Below are positions 5,778 to 13,508 of a stretch of DNA of 36,816 nt, piece by piece. The stretch comes from Lactobacillus sp. UBA5804 (GTDB lineage: Bacteria > Bacillota > Bacilli > Lactobacillales > Lactobacillaceae). Position numbers and translations under genes: made by a program. The notes under the pieces were generated by a model that saw only the letters and a list, made by a program, of their open reading frames with translations, was not told the DNA's origin and did no database searches. The first letter of the stretch is position 1, and each line of letters begins with the position of its first letter. The DNA is taken from positions 1 through 36,816 of the forward strand of contig DIDI01000049.1 in the NCBI GenBank assembly GCA_002418055.1. Reading direction: 5' to 3'.

Positions 5778-6770
5778 ATGGTAGGAATTGTATTAGCTAG
5801 CCATGGTAGTTTTGCTGATGGAATTGCAGAATCAGCACAAATGCTGTTTGGCGAGCAAACAAATTTCGCTCATGTCATCCTTAAGCCTGAAGAAGGTCCT
5901 GATGATGTTCGTGGCAAGATGGAAAAAGCAATTGCGTCGTTTGATAACCACGACGAGGTATTGTTTATTGTTGACCTCTGGGGAGGCACACCTTTCAACC
6001 AAGCAAACGGTTTGGTTGAAAAGCATCCTGATCAGTGGGCTATTGTAAGTGGCATGAACTTGCCAATGGTGGTCGAGGCGTTAACTCAAAGACTTAACGT
6101 CCAATCGGCACGTGCTATTGCAACTGCAATTGTTGAGCCAGCTAGGGACGGCGTTAAGACTAAGCCAGAAAGCTTGATGCCTAAGATGGCAGTTGTTGCA
6201 CCTGCTGTTGTGGCCCCAAAGAAAGCTATCCCAGAAGGGACGGTCATTGGTGATGGTCATATTAAATATGTCCTAGCTCGAATCGATTCTAGATTATTGC
6301 ATGGTCAAGTTGCCACTGGTTGGATTCCACAAATGCACCCTGATCGTGTCATTGTGGTTTCTGATGCTGTGGCTAAAGACAGTCTGCGCAAGAATATGAT
6401 TCGTGATGCTGCACCACATGGGGTCAAGGCACATACTGTTCCATTGAAAAAAATGGAAGAGATTGCTAAAGACCCACGCTTTGGTAACACTCATGCACTA
6501 TTGTTGTTTGAAAGCCCAGAAGACGTATTGCGGGCAATCAAGGCTGGCGTTGATTTAAAGAAAATTAACGTAGGCTCAATGTCTTACGCTGAGGGTGATG
6601 TCAATGCCAACAACGTTTTGTCAATGAATCAAGCAGATGTCAATGCTTTTCACGAGTTAGCTAAATTGGGAGTTCAATTTGATGTCCGTAAAGTGCCATC
6701 AGATAATCCGGGCAACATGAATGCTATCTTGAAGAAGGCTCAAAGTTTACTGGATCAGAAAAATAAGTAA
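5778..6770 (+). CDS. manX: PTS mannose-family transporter subunit IIAB
   Basis: Cytoplasmic phosphotransfer subunit of a mannose-class PTS, 330 residues, the usual length for fused IIAB. The IIA domain (about 1-125) has its phosphorylated histidine at H9 in VLASHGSFADG and the typical DLWGGTPFN turn. An Ala/Pro/Lys linker (about 126-158) leads to the IIB domain (about 160-330), with its phosphorylated histidine at H175 in RIDSRLLHGQV. Phosphate passes from HPr to H9, then H175, then the sugar (glucose, mannose or related hexoses). AGAGGGGG lies 7 bases before the ATG. It is the first gene of a four-gene operon. In relatives the symbol is also manL. Confidence 0.95.
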   Translation: MVGIVLASHGSFADGIAESAQMLFGEQTNFAHVILKPEEGPDDVRGKMEKAIASFDNHDEVLFIVDLWGGTPFNQANGLVEKHPDQWAIVSGMNLPMVVEALTQRLNVQSARAIATAIVEPARDGVKTKPESLMPKMAVVAPAVVAPKKAIPEGTVIGDGHIKYVLARIDSRLLHGQVATGWIPQMHPDRVIVVSDAVAKDSLRKNMIRDAAPHGVKAHTVPLKKMEEIAKDPRFGNTHALLLFESPEDVLRAIKAGVDLKKINVGSMSYAEGDVNANNVLSMNQADVNAFHELAKLGVQFDVRKVPSDNPGNMNAILKKAQSLLDQKNK

Positions 6771-6788
6771 AACGATAGGAGTAAAGAA

Positions 6789-7595
6789 ATGAATGCTATT
6801 CAAGTGATTTTGATAGTGGTTGTTGCCTTTCTTGCTGGTATGGAGGGGATCCTCGATCAGTGGCAATTCCATCAACCATTAGTTGCATGTACCTTAATTG
6901 GTTTAGTAACCGGTAACCTTGGCTTAGGCGTTATGCTGGGCGGTCAACTACAAATGATTGCCTTAGGCTGGGCTAACATCGGTGCTGCCGTGGCACCGGA
7001 TGCTGCTTTAGCAGCGATTGCTTCAGCAATTATCTTGGTTAAGGGTGGCCAAGGGACAGCTGGGATTGGGACTGCGACAGGGGTTGCGATTCCACTAGCA
7101 GTGGCCGGGCTATTTTTAACGATGATTGTGCGGACGATTTCAACTGCCATTGTTCATATCATGGACGCTGAAGCTAAAAAGAGTAATTGGCGGATGATTA
7201 ATATCTGGCAATGGATTGCGGTCGCTTTACAAGGATTGCGGATTGCGATTCCGGCTGCTGCTTTACTGGCTATCCCCTCTGATACTGTTAAGAATGCCTT
7301 GGGCTCAATGCCAACTTGGTTGAGTGCCGGGATGACAATCGGTGGTGGTATGGTTGTTGCCGTTGGTTATGCCATGGTTATCAACATGATGGCTTCTAGA
7401 GAAGTTTGGCCATTCTTTGCGATTGGTTTTGCTTTCGCAGCCATTCAGAATTTAACTTTAATTGCCTTGGGTGCGATTGGCTTATCTCTGGCCTTAATGT
7501 ACTTAGCCCTCGAATCAAAGGGTGGAAACAATGGTAATTCTGGAAATAACAGTGCCACTGGTGATCCACTTGGCGATGTTATTGATGATTATTAG
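6789..7595 (+). CDS. manY: PTS mannose-family transporter subunit IIC
   Basis: Integral membrane subunit of the sugar channel, 268 residues, normal for IIC. It begins MNAIQVILIVVVAFLAGMEG and shows the conserved GNLGLGVMLGGQLQMIALGW region (about residues 43-62). Several long hydrophobic segments follow. The C-terminal tail is Gly/Asn/Ser-rich (about 240-268) and polar. An AGGAG ribosome binding site precedes the ATG, 18 bases after the IIAB stop, so both are on one transcript. Together with IID it forms the translocating complex. In many lactic acid bacteria this pair is also the receptor for class IIa bacteriocins; whether that holds here is not shown by the sequence. Confidence 0.95.
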   Translation: MNAIQVILIVVVAFLAGMEGILDQWQFHQPLVACTLIGLVTGNLGLGVMLGGQLQMIALGWANIGAAVAPDAALAAIASAIILVKGGQGTAGIGTATGVAIPLAVAGLFLTMIVRTISTAIVHIMDAEAKKSNWRMINIWQWIAVALQGLRIAIPAAALLAIPSDTVKNALGSMPTWLSAGMTIGGGMVVAVGYAMVINMMASREVWPFFAIGFAFAAIQNLTLIALGAIGLSLALMYLALESKGGNNGNSGNNSATGDPLGDVIDDY

Positions 7596-7621
7596 AGAGA
7601 ACACTCAAGGAGGATTTTAAA

Positions 7622-8542
7622 ATGGCTGATAAAAAAATAAGTTTAAACAAAGCCGATCGCTTCAGCGTTATGTGGCATTCTCAATTCCTTCAAGGTTCTT
7701 GGAACTACGAAAGAATGCAGAACGGTGGCTGGGCTTACTCATTAATCCCAGCATTGAGAAAACTGTATCCTGACAAGGCAGACTTATCTGCTGCGCTACA
7801 ACGACACTTGGTTTTCTTTAACACTCACCCATATTTAGCTTCACCTATCATTGGGGTAACATTAGCTTTAGAAGAGGATCGTGCCAACGGTTCTAAGATT
7901 GATGATACTGCCATTCAAGGTGTTAAAGTCGGTATGATGGGACCTTTGGCCGGTGTTGGTGACCCTGTCTTCTGGTATACGGTAAGACCAATTGTTGGTG
8001 CGCTTGGTGCCTCAATGGCTATTAACGGGAATATCTTAGGGCCCATTTTGTTCTTCGTCATTTGGAATTTGATTCGAATTGCCTTCCTATGGTACACACA
8101 GGAATTTGGCTATCGTGCTGGTTCTGCAATTACGAAGGACATGTCCGGTGGTTTACTTCAAAAAGTTACCCGTGGTGCTTCCATGATGGGTATGTTTGTC
8201 TTAGGTGCTTTGATTCAACGGTGGGTATCAATCAAGTTTGTTCCAATTGTGTCTAAGGTTCAGATTCAAAAGGGTGGTTATATTGACTGGAACGCGCTTC
8301 CATCTGGTGCTGCCGGAGTCAAGGACGCTTTGACTCAATACAACTTAGGCAACGGCTTGGCTTTAGATAAATTCAAGGTTACTACGTTACAAAACAACTT
8401 GGATAGTTTAATTCCTGGCTTAGCAGGTTTGCTATTAACCTTCCTATGTATGTGGTTGCTTAAGAAGAAAGTTTCACCAATTTGGATTATCATTGGCATC
8501 TTTGTAGTCGGTGTTGTTTTCCATTTGTGGAACATTCTTTAA
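7622..8542 (+). CDS. manZ: PTS mannose-family transporter subunit IID
   Basis: Second membrane subunit, 306 residues, normal for IID. The N-terminal half is amphipathic (SLNKADRFSVMWHSQFLQGS, then NYERMQNGGWAYSLIPAL). It carries the conserved FFNTHPYLASPIIGVTLALE and GMMGPLAGVGDP motifs. Hydrophobic segments occur near 120-150 and at the C-terminus (about 260-305). An AAGGAGG ribosome binding site lies shortly before the ATG, 26 bases after the IIC stop. An inserted loop of about 30-60 residues near 200-250 occurs in ManZ proteins of lactic acid bacteria that act as bacteriocin receptors. I cannot judge its exact type by eye. Confidence 0.95.
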   Translation: MADKKISLNKADRFSVMWHSQFLQGSWNYERMQNGGWAYSLIPALRKLYPDKADLSAALQRHLVFFNTHPYLASPIIGVTLALEEDRANGSKIDDTAIQGVKVGMMGPLAGVGDPVFWYTVRPIVGALGASMAINGNILGPILFFVIWNLIRIAFLWYTQEFGYRAGSAITKDMSGGLLQKVTRGASMMGMFVLGALIQRWVSIKFVPIVSKVQIQKGGYIDWNALPSGAAGVKDALTQYNLGNGLALDKFKVTTLQNNLDSLIPGLAGLLLTFLCMWLLKKKVSPIWIIIGIFVVGVVFHLWNIL

Positions 8543-8548
8543 AATCAG

Positions 8549-8911
8549 ATGGTTAAATCACTCAATAAGCAGGTCGATCTGTCTGAAGATGCTACCTGGT
8601 TTCGCGGAATCTCGTCTTACGGCAAAGTTATGATTGGTGATCGAGCCTTCGAATTTTATAACGATCGCAATGTTGTCGATTTCGTCCAGATTCCTTGGCG
8701 CGAGGTCACTTATGTTGTGGCAATTGTCCACTTTCACGGGAAATATATTCCCCGGATTGAATTACAAACTAAAAGTAATGGCAATTTTATCTTTGCAATT
8801 AAGGAACCCAAGAAAGCGTTACGGACTATCAGAAAATATATCCCAGCTGAAAATATGCGTCGAGCATTGACACTGAGACAAAAATTGAAAAGCCGCTTTA
8901 GTCGCCACTAA
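8549..8911 (+). CDS. manO: ManO, DUF956-family protein of the mannose operon
   Basis: A 120-residue soluble protein, the length and position expected for ManO (DUF956), which follows manXYZ in many lactic acid bacteria. It has the family's DLSEDATWFRGISSYGKVMIG opening region, then YVVAIVHFHGKYIPRIEL and a basic C-terminus (RQKLKSRFSRH). ManO has been proposed to influence operon expression, but its biochemistry is not settled. The start is 6 bases after the manZ stop with no clear ribosome binding site, so translation is probably coupled. A strong terminator follows at once. Confidence 0.9.
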   Translation: MVKSLNKQVDLSEDATWFRGISSYGKVMIGDRAFEFYNDRNVVDFVQIPWREVTYVVAIVHFHGKYIPRIELQTKSNGNFIFAIKEPKKALRTIRKYIPAENMRRALTLRQKLKSRFSRH

Positions 8912-8912
8912 G

Positions 8913-8948
8913 AAAAACACCTAACTCATTATGAGCTGGGTGTTTTTT
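8913..8948. terminator. Bidirectional terminator between manO and glycerate kinase
   Basis: AAAAACACC (8913-8921) pairs with GGTGTTTTT (8939-8947), with an inner CTCA/TGAG stem. It has A and T tracts on both sides, so it can end the man operon rightward and the convergent kinase gene leftward. Confidence 0.85.
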
Positions 8949-8952
8949 GGTA

Positions 8953-10104
8953 TTAAGCTTCGGAAGATGGACGCAAACATGCGATGAGCCGGCCAATATT
9001 TTCTGCGGTTTGTGTAATATCTTTTCGGCTGCTGTGGATTGCAGCTGTTAAGGTTTTAGCTCCAGTAACAGTTGCTAAACAGACGTCAATTTGGTCATAT
9101 AGTGACTGGCTACTGGCAGCCACATTTCCAGAAAGGCAAATGACGATACAGTTTGGCTGGATCGCTTTGGCAGCCCGCGCCAGACCATAGGGAGCTTTAC
9201 CATATTTAGTTTGCTCATCTGTGCCACCTTCACCAGTGATGATGAAATCTGCATCTTTAACTGATTGTGCAAAGTTGATCTCATTTAATACGACGGTAAT
9301 TCCTGGTTGCATCTTAGCACCTAAAAAGACCATACTCGCAAATCCAAGTCCGCCAGCTGCGCCTGCACCACTGACCATTTCGAAGTCCCGATGTAGTTGC
9401 TTTTTCACAATTTGCGCAAAATGATGTAAGTTACGATCCATCATGGCTTGTTGTGTGTGATTGGCCCCTTTTTGTTGCCCGAACGTGAAGCTAGCGCCGG
9501 TATGACCAGTCAAAGGATTAGTGACATCTGAAACCAGAATAAACGTCGCTTGGCGAACACGAGGATCAAGAGTGCTACAGTCAATACTAGCCACTTGGCC
9601 AGCTGCAGTGTTTCCATGACCAACTAAGCTATTTTGTTGGTTCTTAAACTGAATGCCCAAGGCCTGTGCCATGCCGATGCCCCCATCACTGGTCGCACTG
9701 CCTCCCAGACAAAGTAATATCTTTTTAAGCCCATGTGCGAGTGCGGCTTTAATAAGTTCACCAGTACCATAAGTTGAAGCTGAAAGTGGCTGGGCCGTCT
9801 GTTCAGTAATGAACTGTAATCCGTTGGCAGTAGCCATTTCAATGACACCAGTTTTTCCATCACCTAGAATGCCATATTGTGCCGTAATGGGATTTCCTAA
9901 TGGATCATGACAATCAGCATGAATGAGTTGGCCGCCAGTTGCGTCAACTAATACTGTCATGGTACCATCACCGCCATCTGCTACCGGTGTTTCTTGATAG
10001 CTCGCATCTGGTAAGGCACGCTTTAAACCCACTGCCATGCAATGCGCCACTTCTTTGGCTGTTAAGCTTCCTTTGTAGGAATCTGGTGCAATTACGATTT
10101 TCAT
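8953..10104 (-). CDS. glxK: Glycerate kinase
   Basis: A 383-residue cytoplasmic kinase of the GarK/GlxK family, which phosphorylates D-glycerate to phosphoglycerate and so feeds lower glycolysis. Family marks are the N-terminal MKIVIAPDSYKGSLTAKEVA, PVADGGDGTM (about 40-49), LGGSATSDGG(I)GMAQALG (about 134-151), SGAGAAGGLGF and ITGEGGTDEQTKYGKAP (about 288-304). Length is normal. The ATG has AAGGAGGGG about 5 bases upstream on this strand. It is a single-gene unit ending at the terminator shared with manO. No neighbouring glycerate or glyoxylate genes are present, so the source of its substrate is not visible here. Confidence 0.93.
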   Translation of the reverse strand: MKIVIAPDSYKGSLTAKEVAHCMAVGLKRALPDASYQETPVADGGDGTMTVLVDATGGQLIHADCHDPLGNPITAQYGILGDGKTGVIEMATANGLQFITEQTAQPLSASTYGTGELIKAALAHGLKKILLCLGGSATSDGGIGMAQALGIQFKNQQNSLVGHGNTAAGQVASIDCSTLDPRVRQATFILVSDVTNPLTGHTGASFTFGQQKGANHTQQAMMDRNLHHFAQIVKKQLHRDFEMVSGAGAAGGLGFASMVFLGAKMQPGITVVLNEINFAQSVKDADFIITGEGGTDEQTKYGKAPYGLARAAKAIQPNCIVICLSGNVAASSQSLYDQIDVCLATVTGAKTLTAAIHSSRKDITQTAENIGRLIACLRPSSEA

Positions 10105-10171
10105 ATTACCCCTCCTTAACCATCGGTTAGCTCTATTTTACTTTAAACCACAGCAGTTGTTAGCGTTAGAG

Positions 10172-10200
10172 TTGCGAAAATATTGGAATTCTGTTAGACT
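10172..10200 (+). promoter_or_regulatory. Promoter of rpmG-secE
   Basis: TTGCGA (10172-10177), a 17-base spacer, and TAGACT (10195-10200) preceded by TGT, an extended -10. The same TGTTAGACT string forms the rplJ promoter at 17676-17684. Confidence 0.7.
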
Positions 10201-10223
10201 TGCATAAGTTTGGAAGTGAAATT

Positions 10224-10373
10224 ATGGCAGTGAAAAAAGCAGCTCTTGCCTGTAGCCTATGTGGGTCTCGTAACTACTCGATCACCGCAAGTGCCACTCG
10301 TACGCAGCGATTGGAATTGAATAAGTTTTGTAAACATTGCGGCAAGCAGACGTTACACAAGGAAACGAGGTAA
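10224..10373 (+). CDS. rpmG: Ribosomal protein L33
   Basis: A 49-residue large-subunit protein. It carries two CxxC pairs (CSLC at 10-13 and CKHC at 36-39), the zinc-binding form of L33. The core is [10 protein letters not shown]...SRNYSITAS...[21 protein letters not shown]. The ATG follows TTGGAAGTG. secE starts 6 bases after its stop, the usual Firmicute rpmG-secE-nusG order. Confidence 0.93.
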   Translation: MAVKKAALACSLCGSRNYSITASATRTQRLELNKFCKHCGKQTLHKETR

Positions 10374-10379
10374 GCAGAG

Positions 10380-10550
10380 ATGATTAAGTTCTTTAAGAGC
10401 GTTGGGCATGAGATGAAACTCGTGCATTGGCCAAGTTTGAAGGAAAACCACCGTGATACAAGTATTGTGATTATTTCGTCAATTTTATTTGGTGCATTCT
10501 TAGGCCTAATCGATTTTCTCTTAAACTTAGCGACACAAAAGTTTCTGTAG
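10380..10550 (+). CDS. secE: Preprotein translocase subunit SecE
   Basis: A 56-residue, single-span membrane protein of the SecYEG translocase, the short form typical of Gram-positive bacteria. An amphipathic N-terminal helix carries the conserved VHWPSLKE (about 15-22). This is followed by one membrane helix (about 29-50) ending LNLATQKFL. The ATG follows rpmG by 6 bases; AAGCAGAG serves as a weak ribosome binding site. Position directly before nusG supports the call. Confidence 0.93.
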   Translation: MIKFFKSVGHEMKLVHWPSLKENHRDTSIVIISSILFGAFLGLIDFLLNLATQKFL

Positions 10551-10580
10551 GCAGTTGGACTAGGCGTCCATTGCCTTTCG

Positions 10581-10589
10581 TGGTATAAT
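10581..10589 (+). promoter_or_regulatory. Extended -10 promoter for nusG
   Basis: TGG followed by a perfect TATAAT (10584-10589). No good -35 box stands 17 bases upstream, as is common for extended -10 promoters. Its start point near 10597 would place the hairpin at 10606-10631 inside the nusG leader. Confidence 0.6.
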
Positions 10590-10605
10590 ACTAGTACTTT
10601 AGAAG

Positions 10606-10631
10606 AAGCCTCTATCTTAGGGGGTTTTTTT
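10606..10631 (+). terminator. Weak terminator or attenuator in the secE-nusG gap
   Basis: AAGCCTCT (10606-10613) can pair, with several G-U wobbles, with the AGGGGGTTT run starting at 10619, followed by a seven-T tract (10625-10631). It could end rpmG-secE transcripts. Because a promoter lies just upstream, it could also regulate nusG by premature termination. Confidence 0.55.
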
Positions 10632-10658
10632 ATTGTCAAAATAAGGAGAAACAACAAG

Positions 10659-11210
10659 ATGGTAGAGTCGGTTAAGAAACAATGGTATGTCTTACATACT
10701 TATTCTGGTTACGAAGATAAAGTTAAATCAGATTTATTGTCGCGTGCCCAAAGCATGGGGATGCAGGATTATATTTTTCGGGTGGTCGTTCCAGAAGAGG
10801 CAAAAGTTGAGGACGTTCACGGTAAGAAAGAAGAAGTCGAAGAAAAAGTTTTCCCAGGCTATGTGTTAGTTGAAATGGTAATGACTGATGAAAGTTGGTT
10901 TATCGTTCGTAATACGCCAAATGTAACTGGTTTTGTTGGTAGCCATGGTGGTGGTTCAAAGCCGTCTCCGTTGTTAGATGAAGAAATTGAACGAATCTTG
11001 GCACAACAGGGCGAACCTGCTAAACGTCCACAGGTTGATTTTGAACTTGGTGAGCAAGTGACCATTGTTGATGGTGCTTTTAATGGCATGATTGGTAAGA
11101 TTACTGACATTCAACCTGACAAGTATAAGCTATTTGCGGCAATTGACATGTTTGGTCGTCAGACAACTGCTGAACTGGACTATGATCAAGTTAAAAAGTT
11201 ATCTGACTAG
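10659..11210 (+). CDS. nusG: Transcription termination/antitermination factor NusG
   Basis: A 183-residue elongation factor that binds RNA polymerase and affects pausing and transcription-translation coupling. The NGN domain (about 1-115) starts VKKQWYVLHTYSGYEDKVK and contains EEKVFPGYVLVEM and NTPNVTGFVG. The KOW domain (about 128-183) contains FELGEQVTIVDGAFNGMIGK. Length is normal. An AAGGAGAA ribosome binding site lies about 10 bases before the ATG. It follows secE, with its own promoter and a leader hairpin in between. Confidence 0.96.
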   Translation: MVESVKKQWYVLHTYSGYEDKVKSDLLSRAQSMGMQDYIFRVVVPEEAKVEDVHGKKEEVEEKVFPGYVLVEMVMTDESWFIVRNTPNVTGFVGSHGGGSKPSPLLDEEIERILAQQGEPAKRPQVDFELGEQVTIVDGAFNGMIGKITDIQPDKYKLFAAIDMFGRQTTAELDYDQVKKLSD

Positions 11211-11231
11211 CTCTGGACGACCCTATTAGCC

Positions 11232-11260
11232 TTGCACTCTGAGGCTGATGATGGTAAGAT
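11232..11260 (+). promoter_or_regulatory. Promoter of rplK-rplA
   Basis: TTGCAC (11232-11237), a 17-base spacer, and TAAGAT (11255-11260) preceded by TGG, an extended -10. It starts just after the nusG stop and places the L1-type RNA site inside the leader. Confidence 0.55.
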
Positions 11261-11278
11261 ACTCTAGTATCTTTATAG

Positions 11279-11318
11279 TGCGGGAGGAAAAGAAAGTCTC
11301 TTATCCATTTTGACCGCA
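11279..11318 (+). promoter_or_regulatory. Predicted L1-binding RNA site in the rplK leader
   Basis: The RNA can fold with an outer stem TGCGG/CCGCA (11279-11283 with 11314-11318), the unpaired pieces GAG and TTTTGA, and an inner hairpin (GGAAAAGA with TCTTATCC, one mismatch). This copies the 23S rRNA L1 site, in which GGUGGGAG and a GA-containing strand ending ACCACC face each other. L1 bound here would block the AAGGAGG of rplK nearby. Autoregulation by L1 is established in other bacteria. Its operation here is inferred from structure. Confidence 0.6.
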
Positions 11319-11343
11319 TCACGGATTCAAGGAGGTTTTGACC

Positions 11344-11769
11344 GTGGCAAAGAAAGTTCATACTGTTGTTAAATTACAAATTCCAGCTGGTGCTGCAACA
11401 CCTGCACCTCCAGTTGGCCCAGCTTTAGGTCAAGCAGGGGTTAATATCGTTGGTTTCACTAAGGAATTCAACGCTAGAACTGCTGACCAAAAGGGCATGA
11501 TTATTCCTGTCGTTATTACGGTGTATGAAGATCGTTCATTCGAATTCATTACCAAGACACCACCAGCTCCAATTTTATTGAAGCAAGCTGCCAAGATTAA
11601 GAAGGCATCTGGTGAGCCTAACACCAAAAAAGTCGGTAAAGTTACCAAGGCACAAGTTAAGGAAATTGCTGAAACTAAGATGCAAGACCTTAACGCTGCT
11701 GATGTTGAAGCAGCTATGCGTATGGTTGAAGGCACTGCTCGCAGCATGGGCATTGAAGTCGAGGACTAA
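11344..11769 (+). CDS. rplK: Ribosomal protein L11
   Basis: A 141-residue large-subunit protein of the GTPase-associated centre. Its N-terminal domain has [20 protein letters not shown] (residues about 10-29) and [12 protein letters not shown], and the RNA-binding C-terminal domain has [20 protein letters not shown] and [21 protein letters not shown]. The start is GTG 11344 with AAGGAGG 8 bases upstream. An in-frame TTG at 11338 is too close to the ribosome binding site. It heads an rplK-rplA transcript, with an L1-type site on each side. Confidence 0.96.
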   Translation: MAKKVHTVVKLQIPAGAATPAPPVGPALGQAGVNIVGFTKEFNARTADQKGMIIPVVITVYEDRSFEFITKTPPAPILLKQAAKIKKASGEPNTKKVGKVTKAQVKEIAETKMQDLNAADVEAAMRMVEGTARSMGIEVED

Positions 11770-11794
11770 TCCCGTTATTAACGATAACGAATAG

Positions 11795-11824
11795 GTGGGA
11801 GAGCCAAGCGGCTCGTTTGACCAC
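11795..11824 (+). promoter_or_regulatory. Second predicted L1-binding RNA site, before rplA
   Basis: GTGG (11795-11798) pairs with CCAC (11821-11824). An inner hairpin GAGCC/GGCTC (11801-11805 with 11810-11814) closes an AAGC loop, leaving GGGAG and CGTTTGA in the same arrangement as the rplK site. The outer stems of the two sites differ in sequence but keep pairing, which supports a conserved structure. The rplA ribosome binding site lies directly downstream. Confidence 0.65.
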
Positions 11825-11843
11825 ACATAAAGGAGGAAATCAC

Positions 11844-12536
11844 ATGCCTAAGCATGGTAAGAAATATTTAGAAGCTGCTAAAAAAGTAGAAGCCAACAAG
11901 TTTTATTCAATTGCTGAAGCAATGAAACTCGTTAAAGAGACTTCATATGCTAATTTTGATGCATCAGTTGAAGTATCATACAACTTAAGTGTTGACCCTA
12001 AGCAAGCTGATCAACAAATCCGTGGTTCATTGGTTTTGCCTAATGGTACTGGTAAGAGCCAAAAGGTCATTGTTTTTGCTGAAGGACCTCAAGCAGAAGC
12101 TGCTAAAGCTGCTGGTGCTGATGAAATCGGTTCTGATGAATTAGTTGAAAAGGTTCAAAAAGGCTATTTAGATTTTGATGTTGTAGTTGCAACACCAATG
12201 ATGATGGCTAAGGTAGGACGGTTAGGTCGGATTCTTGGGCCTAAAGGTTTGATGCCTAACCCTAAGACTGGAACTGTTACGATGGATATCGAAAAGGCTG
12301 TTAAGAATGTTAAGGCTGGTCAAGTTGAATACCGAGTTGACCGTCAAGCTGCCATTCATGCTGCCATTGGTAAAGTTTCATTCACTGAAGAACAATTAAC
12401 TGAAAACTTCGATGCTTTACGTGATGTTATTTTACGTGCACGTCCAGCTTCAGCCAAAGGTCAATACATTAAGAGTGTTGCTGTTGCTGCTACGTTTGGC
12501 CCAGGGATTAAGCTTAATCCACTTGAGCTTGCTTAA
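11844..12536 (+). CDS. rplA: Ribosomal protein L1
   Basis: A 230-residue protein of the ribosomal L1 stalk and, in many bacteria, translational repressor of its own operon. It starts [15 protein letters not shown]. It shows the L1 marks [16 protein letters not shown] (about 65-80), [20 protein letters not shown] (about 124-143) and the C-terminal [15 protein letters not shown]. The ATG at 11844 has AAAGGAGG about 8 bases upstream. An in-frame TTG at 11817 lies inside the L1-site hairpin and is not used in this call. A strong terminator follows, so this transcript does not run into the phosphate operon by default. Confidence 0.96.
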   Translation: MPKHGKKYLEAAKKVEANKFYSIAEAMKLVKETSYANFDASVEVSYNLSVDPKQADQQIRGSLVLPNGTGKSQKVIVFAEGPQAEAAKAAGADEIGSDELVEKVQKGYLDFDVVVATPMMMAKVGRLGRILGPKGLMPNPKTGTVTMDIEKAVKNVKAGQVEYRVDRQAAIHAAIGKVSFTEEQLTENFDALRDVILRARPASAKGQYIKSVAVAATFGPGIKLNPLELA

Positions 12537-12558
12537 GTATATAAAATATCGCTTACAA

Positions 12559-12593
12559 AAGTGTACCACTATTACTAGTGGTGCGCTTTTTTT
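12559..12593 (+). terminator. Terminator of the rplK-rplA operon
   Basis: AAGTGTACCACTA (from 12559) pairs over 13 positions (two wobbles) with TAGTGGTGCGCTT, followed by a seven-base T tract. Confidence 0.88.
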
Positions 12594-12600
12594 GTATAAT
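12572..12600 (+). promoter_or_regulatory. Possible promoter of the pst operon
   Basis: A perfect TATAAT at 12595-12600 has only a poor -35 match (TTACTA, 12572-12577, 17-base spacer) embedded in the preceding terminator. A weak -35 would suit a promoter needing an activator, as with PhoP control of pst genes. I could not find a convincing set of Pho-box repeats. Confidence 0.45.
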
Positions 12601-12641
12601 AAGGGTTAATAACAGGATAGATAGGTTGAGGGGGTAGCTCC

Positions 12642-13508
12642 GTGAGAAAACGACTTTGGTTGTGCATATGTATGTTGGGCTTGTCACTAGGATTATTGTC
12701 AGGCTGTACTGGTAATAATCACCGCATCACAGTGGTCGGATCAACGGCATTACAATTGCTAGCTGACCAAGCTGGAAATAATTATCGTTTGGCCAACCCT
12801 GGTGTCAGTATTGTGGTTCAAGGCGGTGGTTCAGGAACTGGTTTAAGCCAAGTTCAAGCAGGTGCCGTACAAATTGGGACATCTGATATTTTTGCCGAAA
12901 ATCAGGCTGGGATTAATGCTAAAAAATTAATTGATCACCAGGTTGCAGTCGTTGGAATTGTGCCAATTGTCAATAAAGATGCCAAAGTCAAAAATTTATC
13001 GACCCGTCAATTAAGAGCTATTTTTACTGGCAAACTGACTAATTGGAAACAAGTAGGTGGTGCCAATGAACCCATTACCATTGTGAATCGCTCTAAAGGG
13101 AGCGGGACGAGAGCCACTTTTGAAGCAACTATTTTGGCTGGTCAAGCGTCTGCCAAAGCTCAAGAGCAAGATTCTAATGGTGCCGTTAAAAAGATTGTGA
13201 GCTCTACCCCAGGTACAATCAGTTACTTATCGTTTCCATATGCCAGCGATCCTAACATTCAAAAGTTAGCAGTTGATCATGTTCAGCCGACGGACCAAAA
13301 TGTTAGCACGAATAAATGGCGGTTATGGTCATATGAACACATGTACACTAAGGGACGCAGTACTAAAGAAGTACGAGCTTTTATTCGTTATATGTTAAGC
13401 GCAAAAGTTCAGAAGCAGTTGGTGCCTAAGCTGGGTTATATTAGCGTTAAGACCATGCAGGTTGTGAAAGATAGCCAAAATCGAGTACAGAGGATTAAAG
13501 TGCGATGA
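12642..13508 (+). CDS. pstS: Phosphate ABC transporter, phosphate-binding lipoprotein
   Basis: A 288-residue extracellular phosphate receptor. The signal peptide ends in the lipobox LLSGC with the lipidated cysteine at residue 22. Phosphate-binding loops are recognisable: VGSTALQ (about 32-38), GGGSGTGLSQVQAG then IGTSDIF, and NRSKGSGTRATFE. The start is a GTG with GAGGGGG 8 bases upstream. Four bases overlap pstC, so the two are translationally coupled. It opens a six-gene pstSCAB1B2-phoU operon placed between rplA and rplJ. Expression is presumably induced by phosphate shortage, but no phoPR genes are in the window. Confidence 0.95.
   Translation: MRKRLWLCICMLGLSLGLLSGCTGNNHRITVVGSTALQLLADQAGNNYRLANPGVSIVVQGGGSGTGLSQVQAGAVQIGTSDIFAENQAGINAKKLIDHQVAVVGIVPIVNKDAKVKNLSTRQLRAIFTGKLTNWKQVGGANEPITIVNRSKGSGTRATFEATILAGQASAKAQEQDSNGAVKKIVSSTPGTISYLSFPYASDPNIQKLAVDHVQPTDQNVSTNKWRLWSYEHMYTKGRSTKEVRAFIRYMLSAKVQKQLVPKLGYISVKTMQVVKDSQNRVQRIKVR

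Noticed and set aside
12540..12641. Pho-box repeats upstream of pstS
   Set aside because: Only one loose TTACA-type match was found and no regularly spaced repeats, so a PhoP site is not supported.
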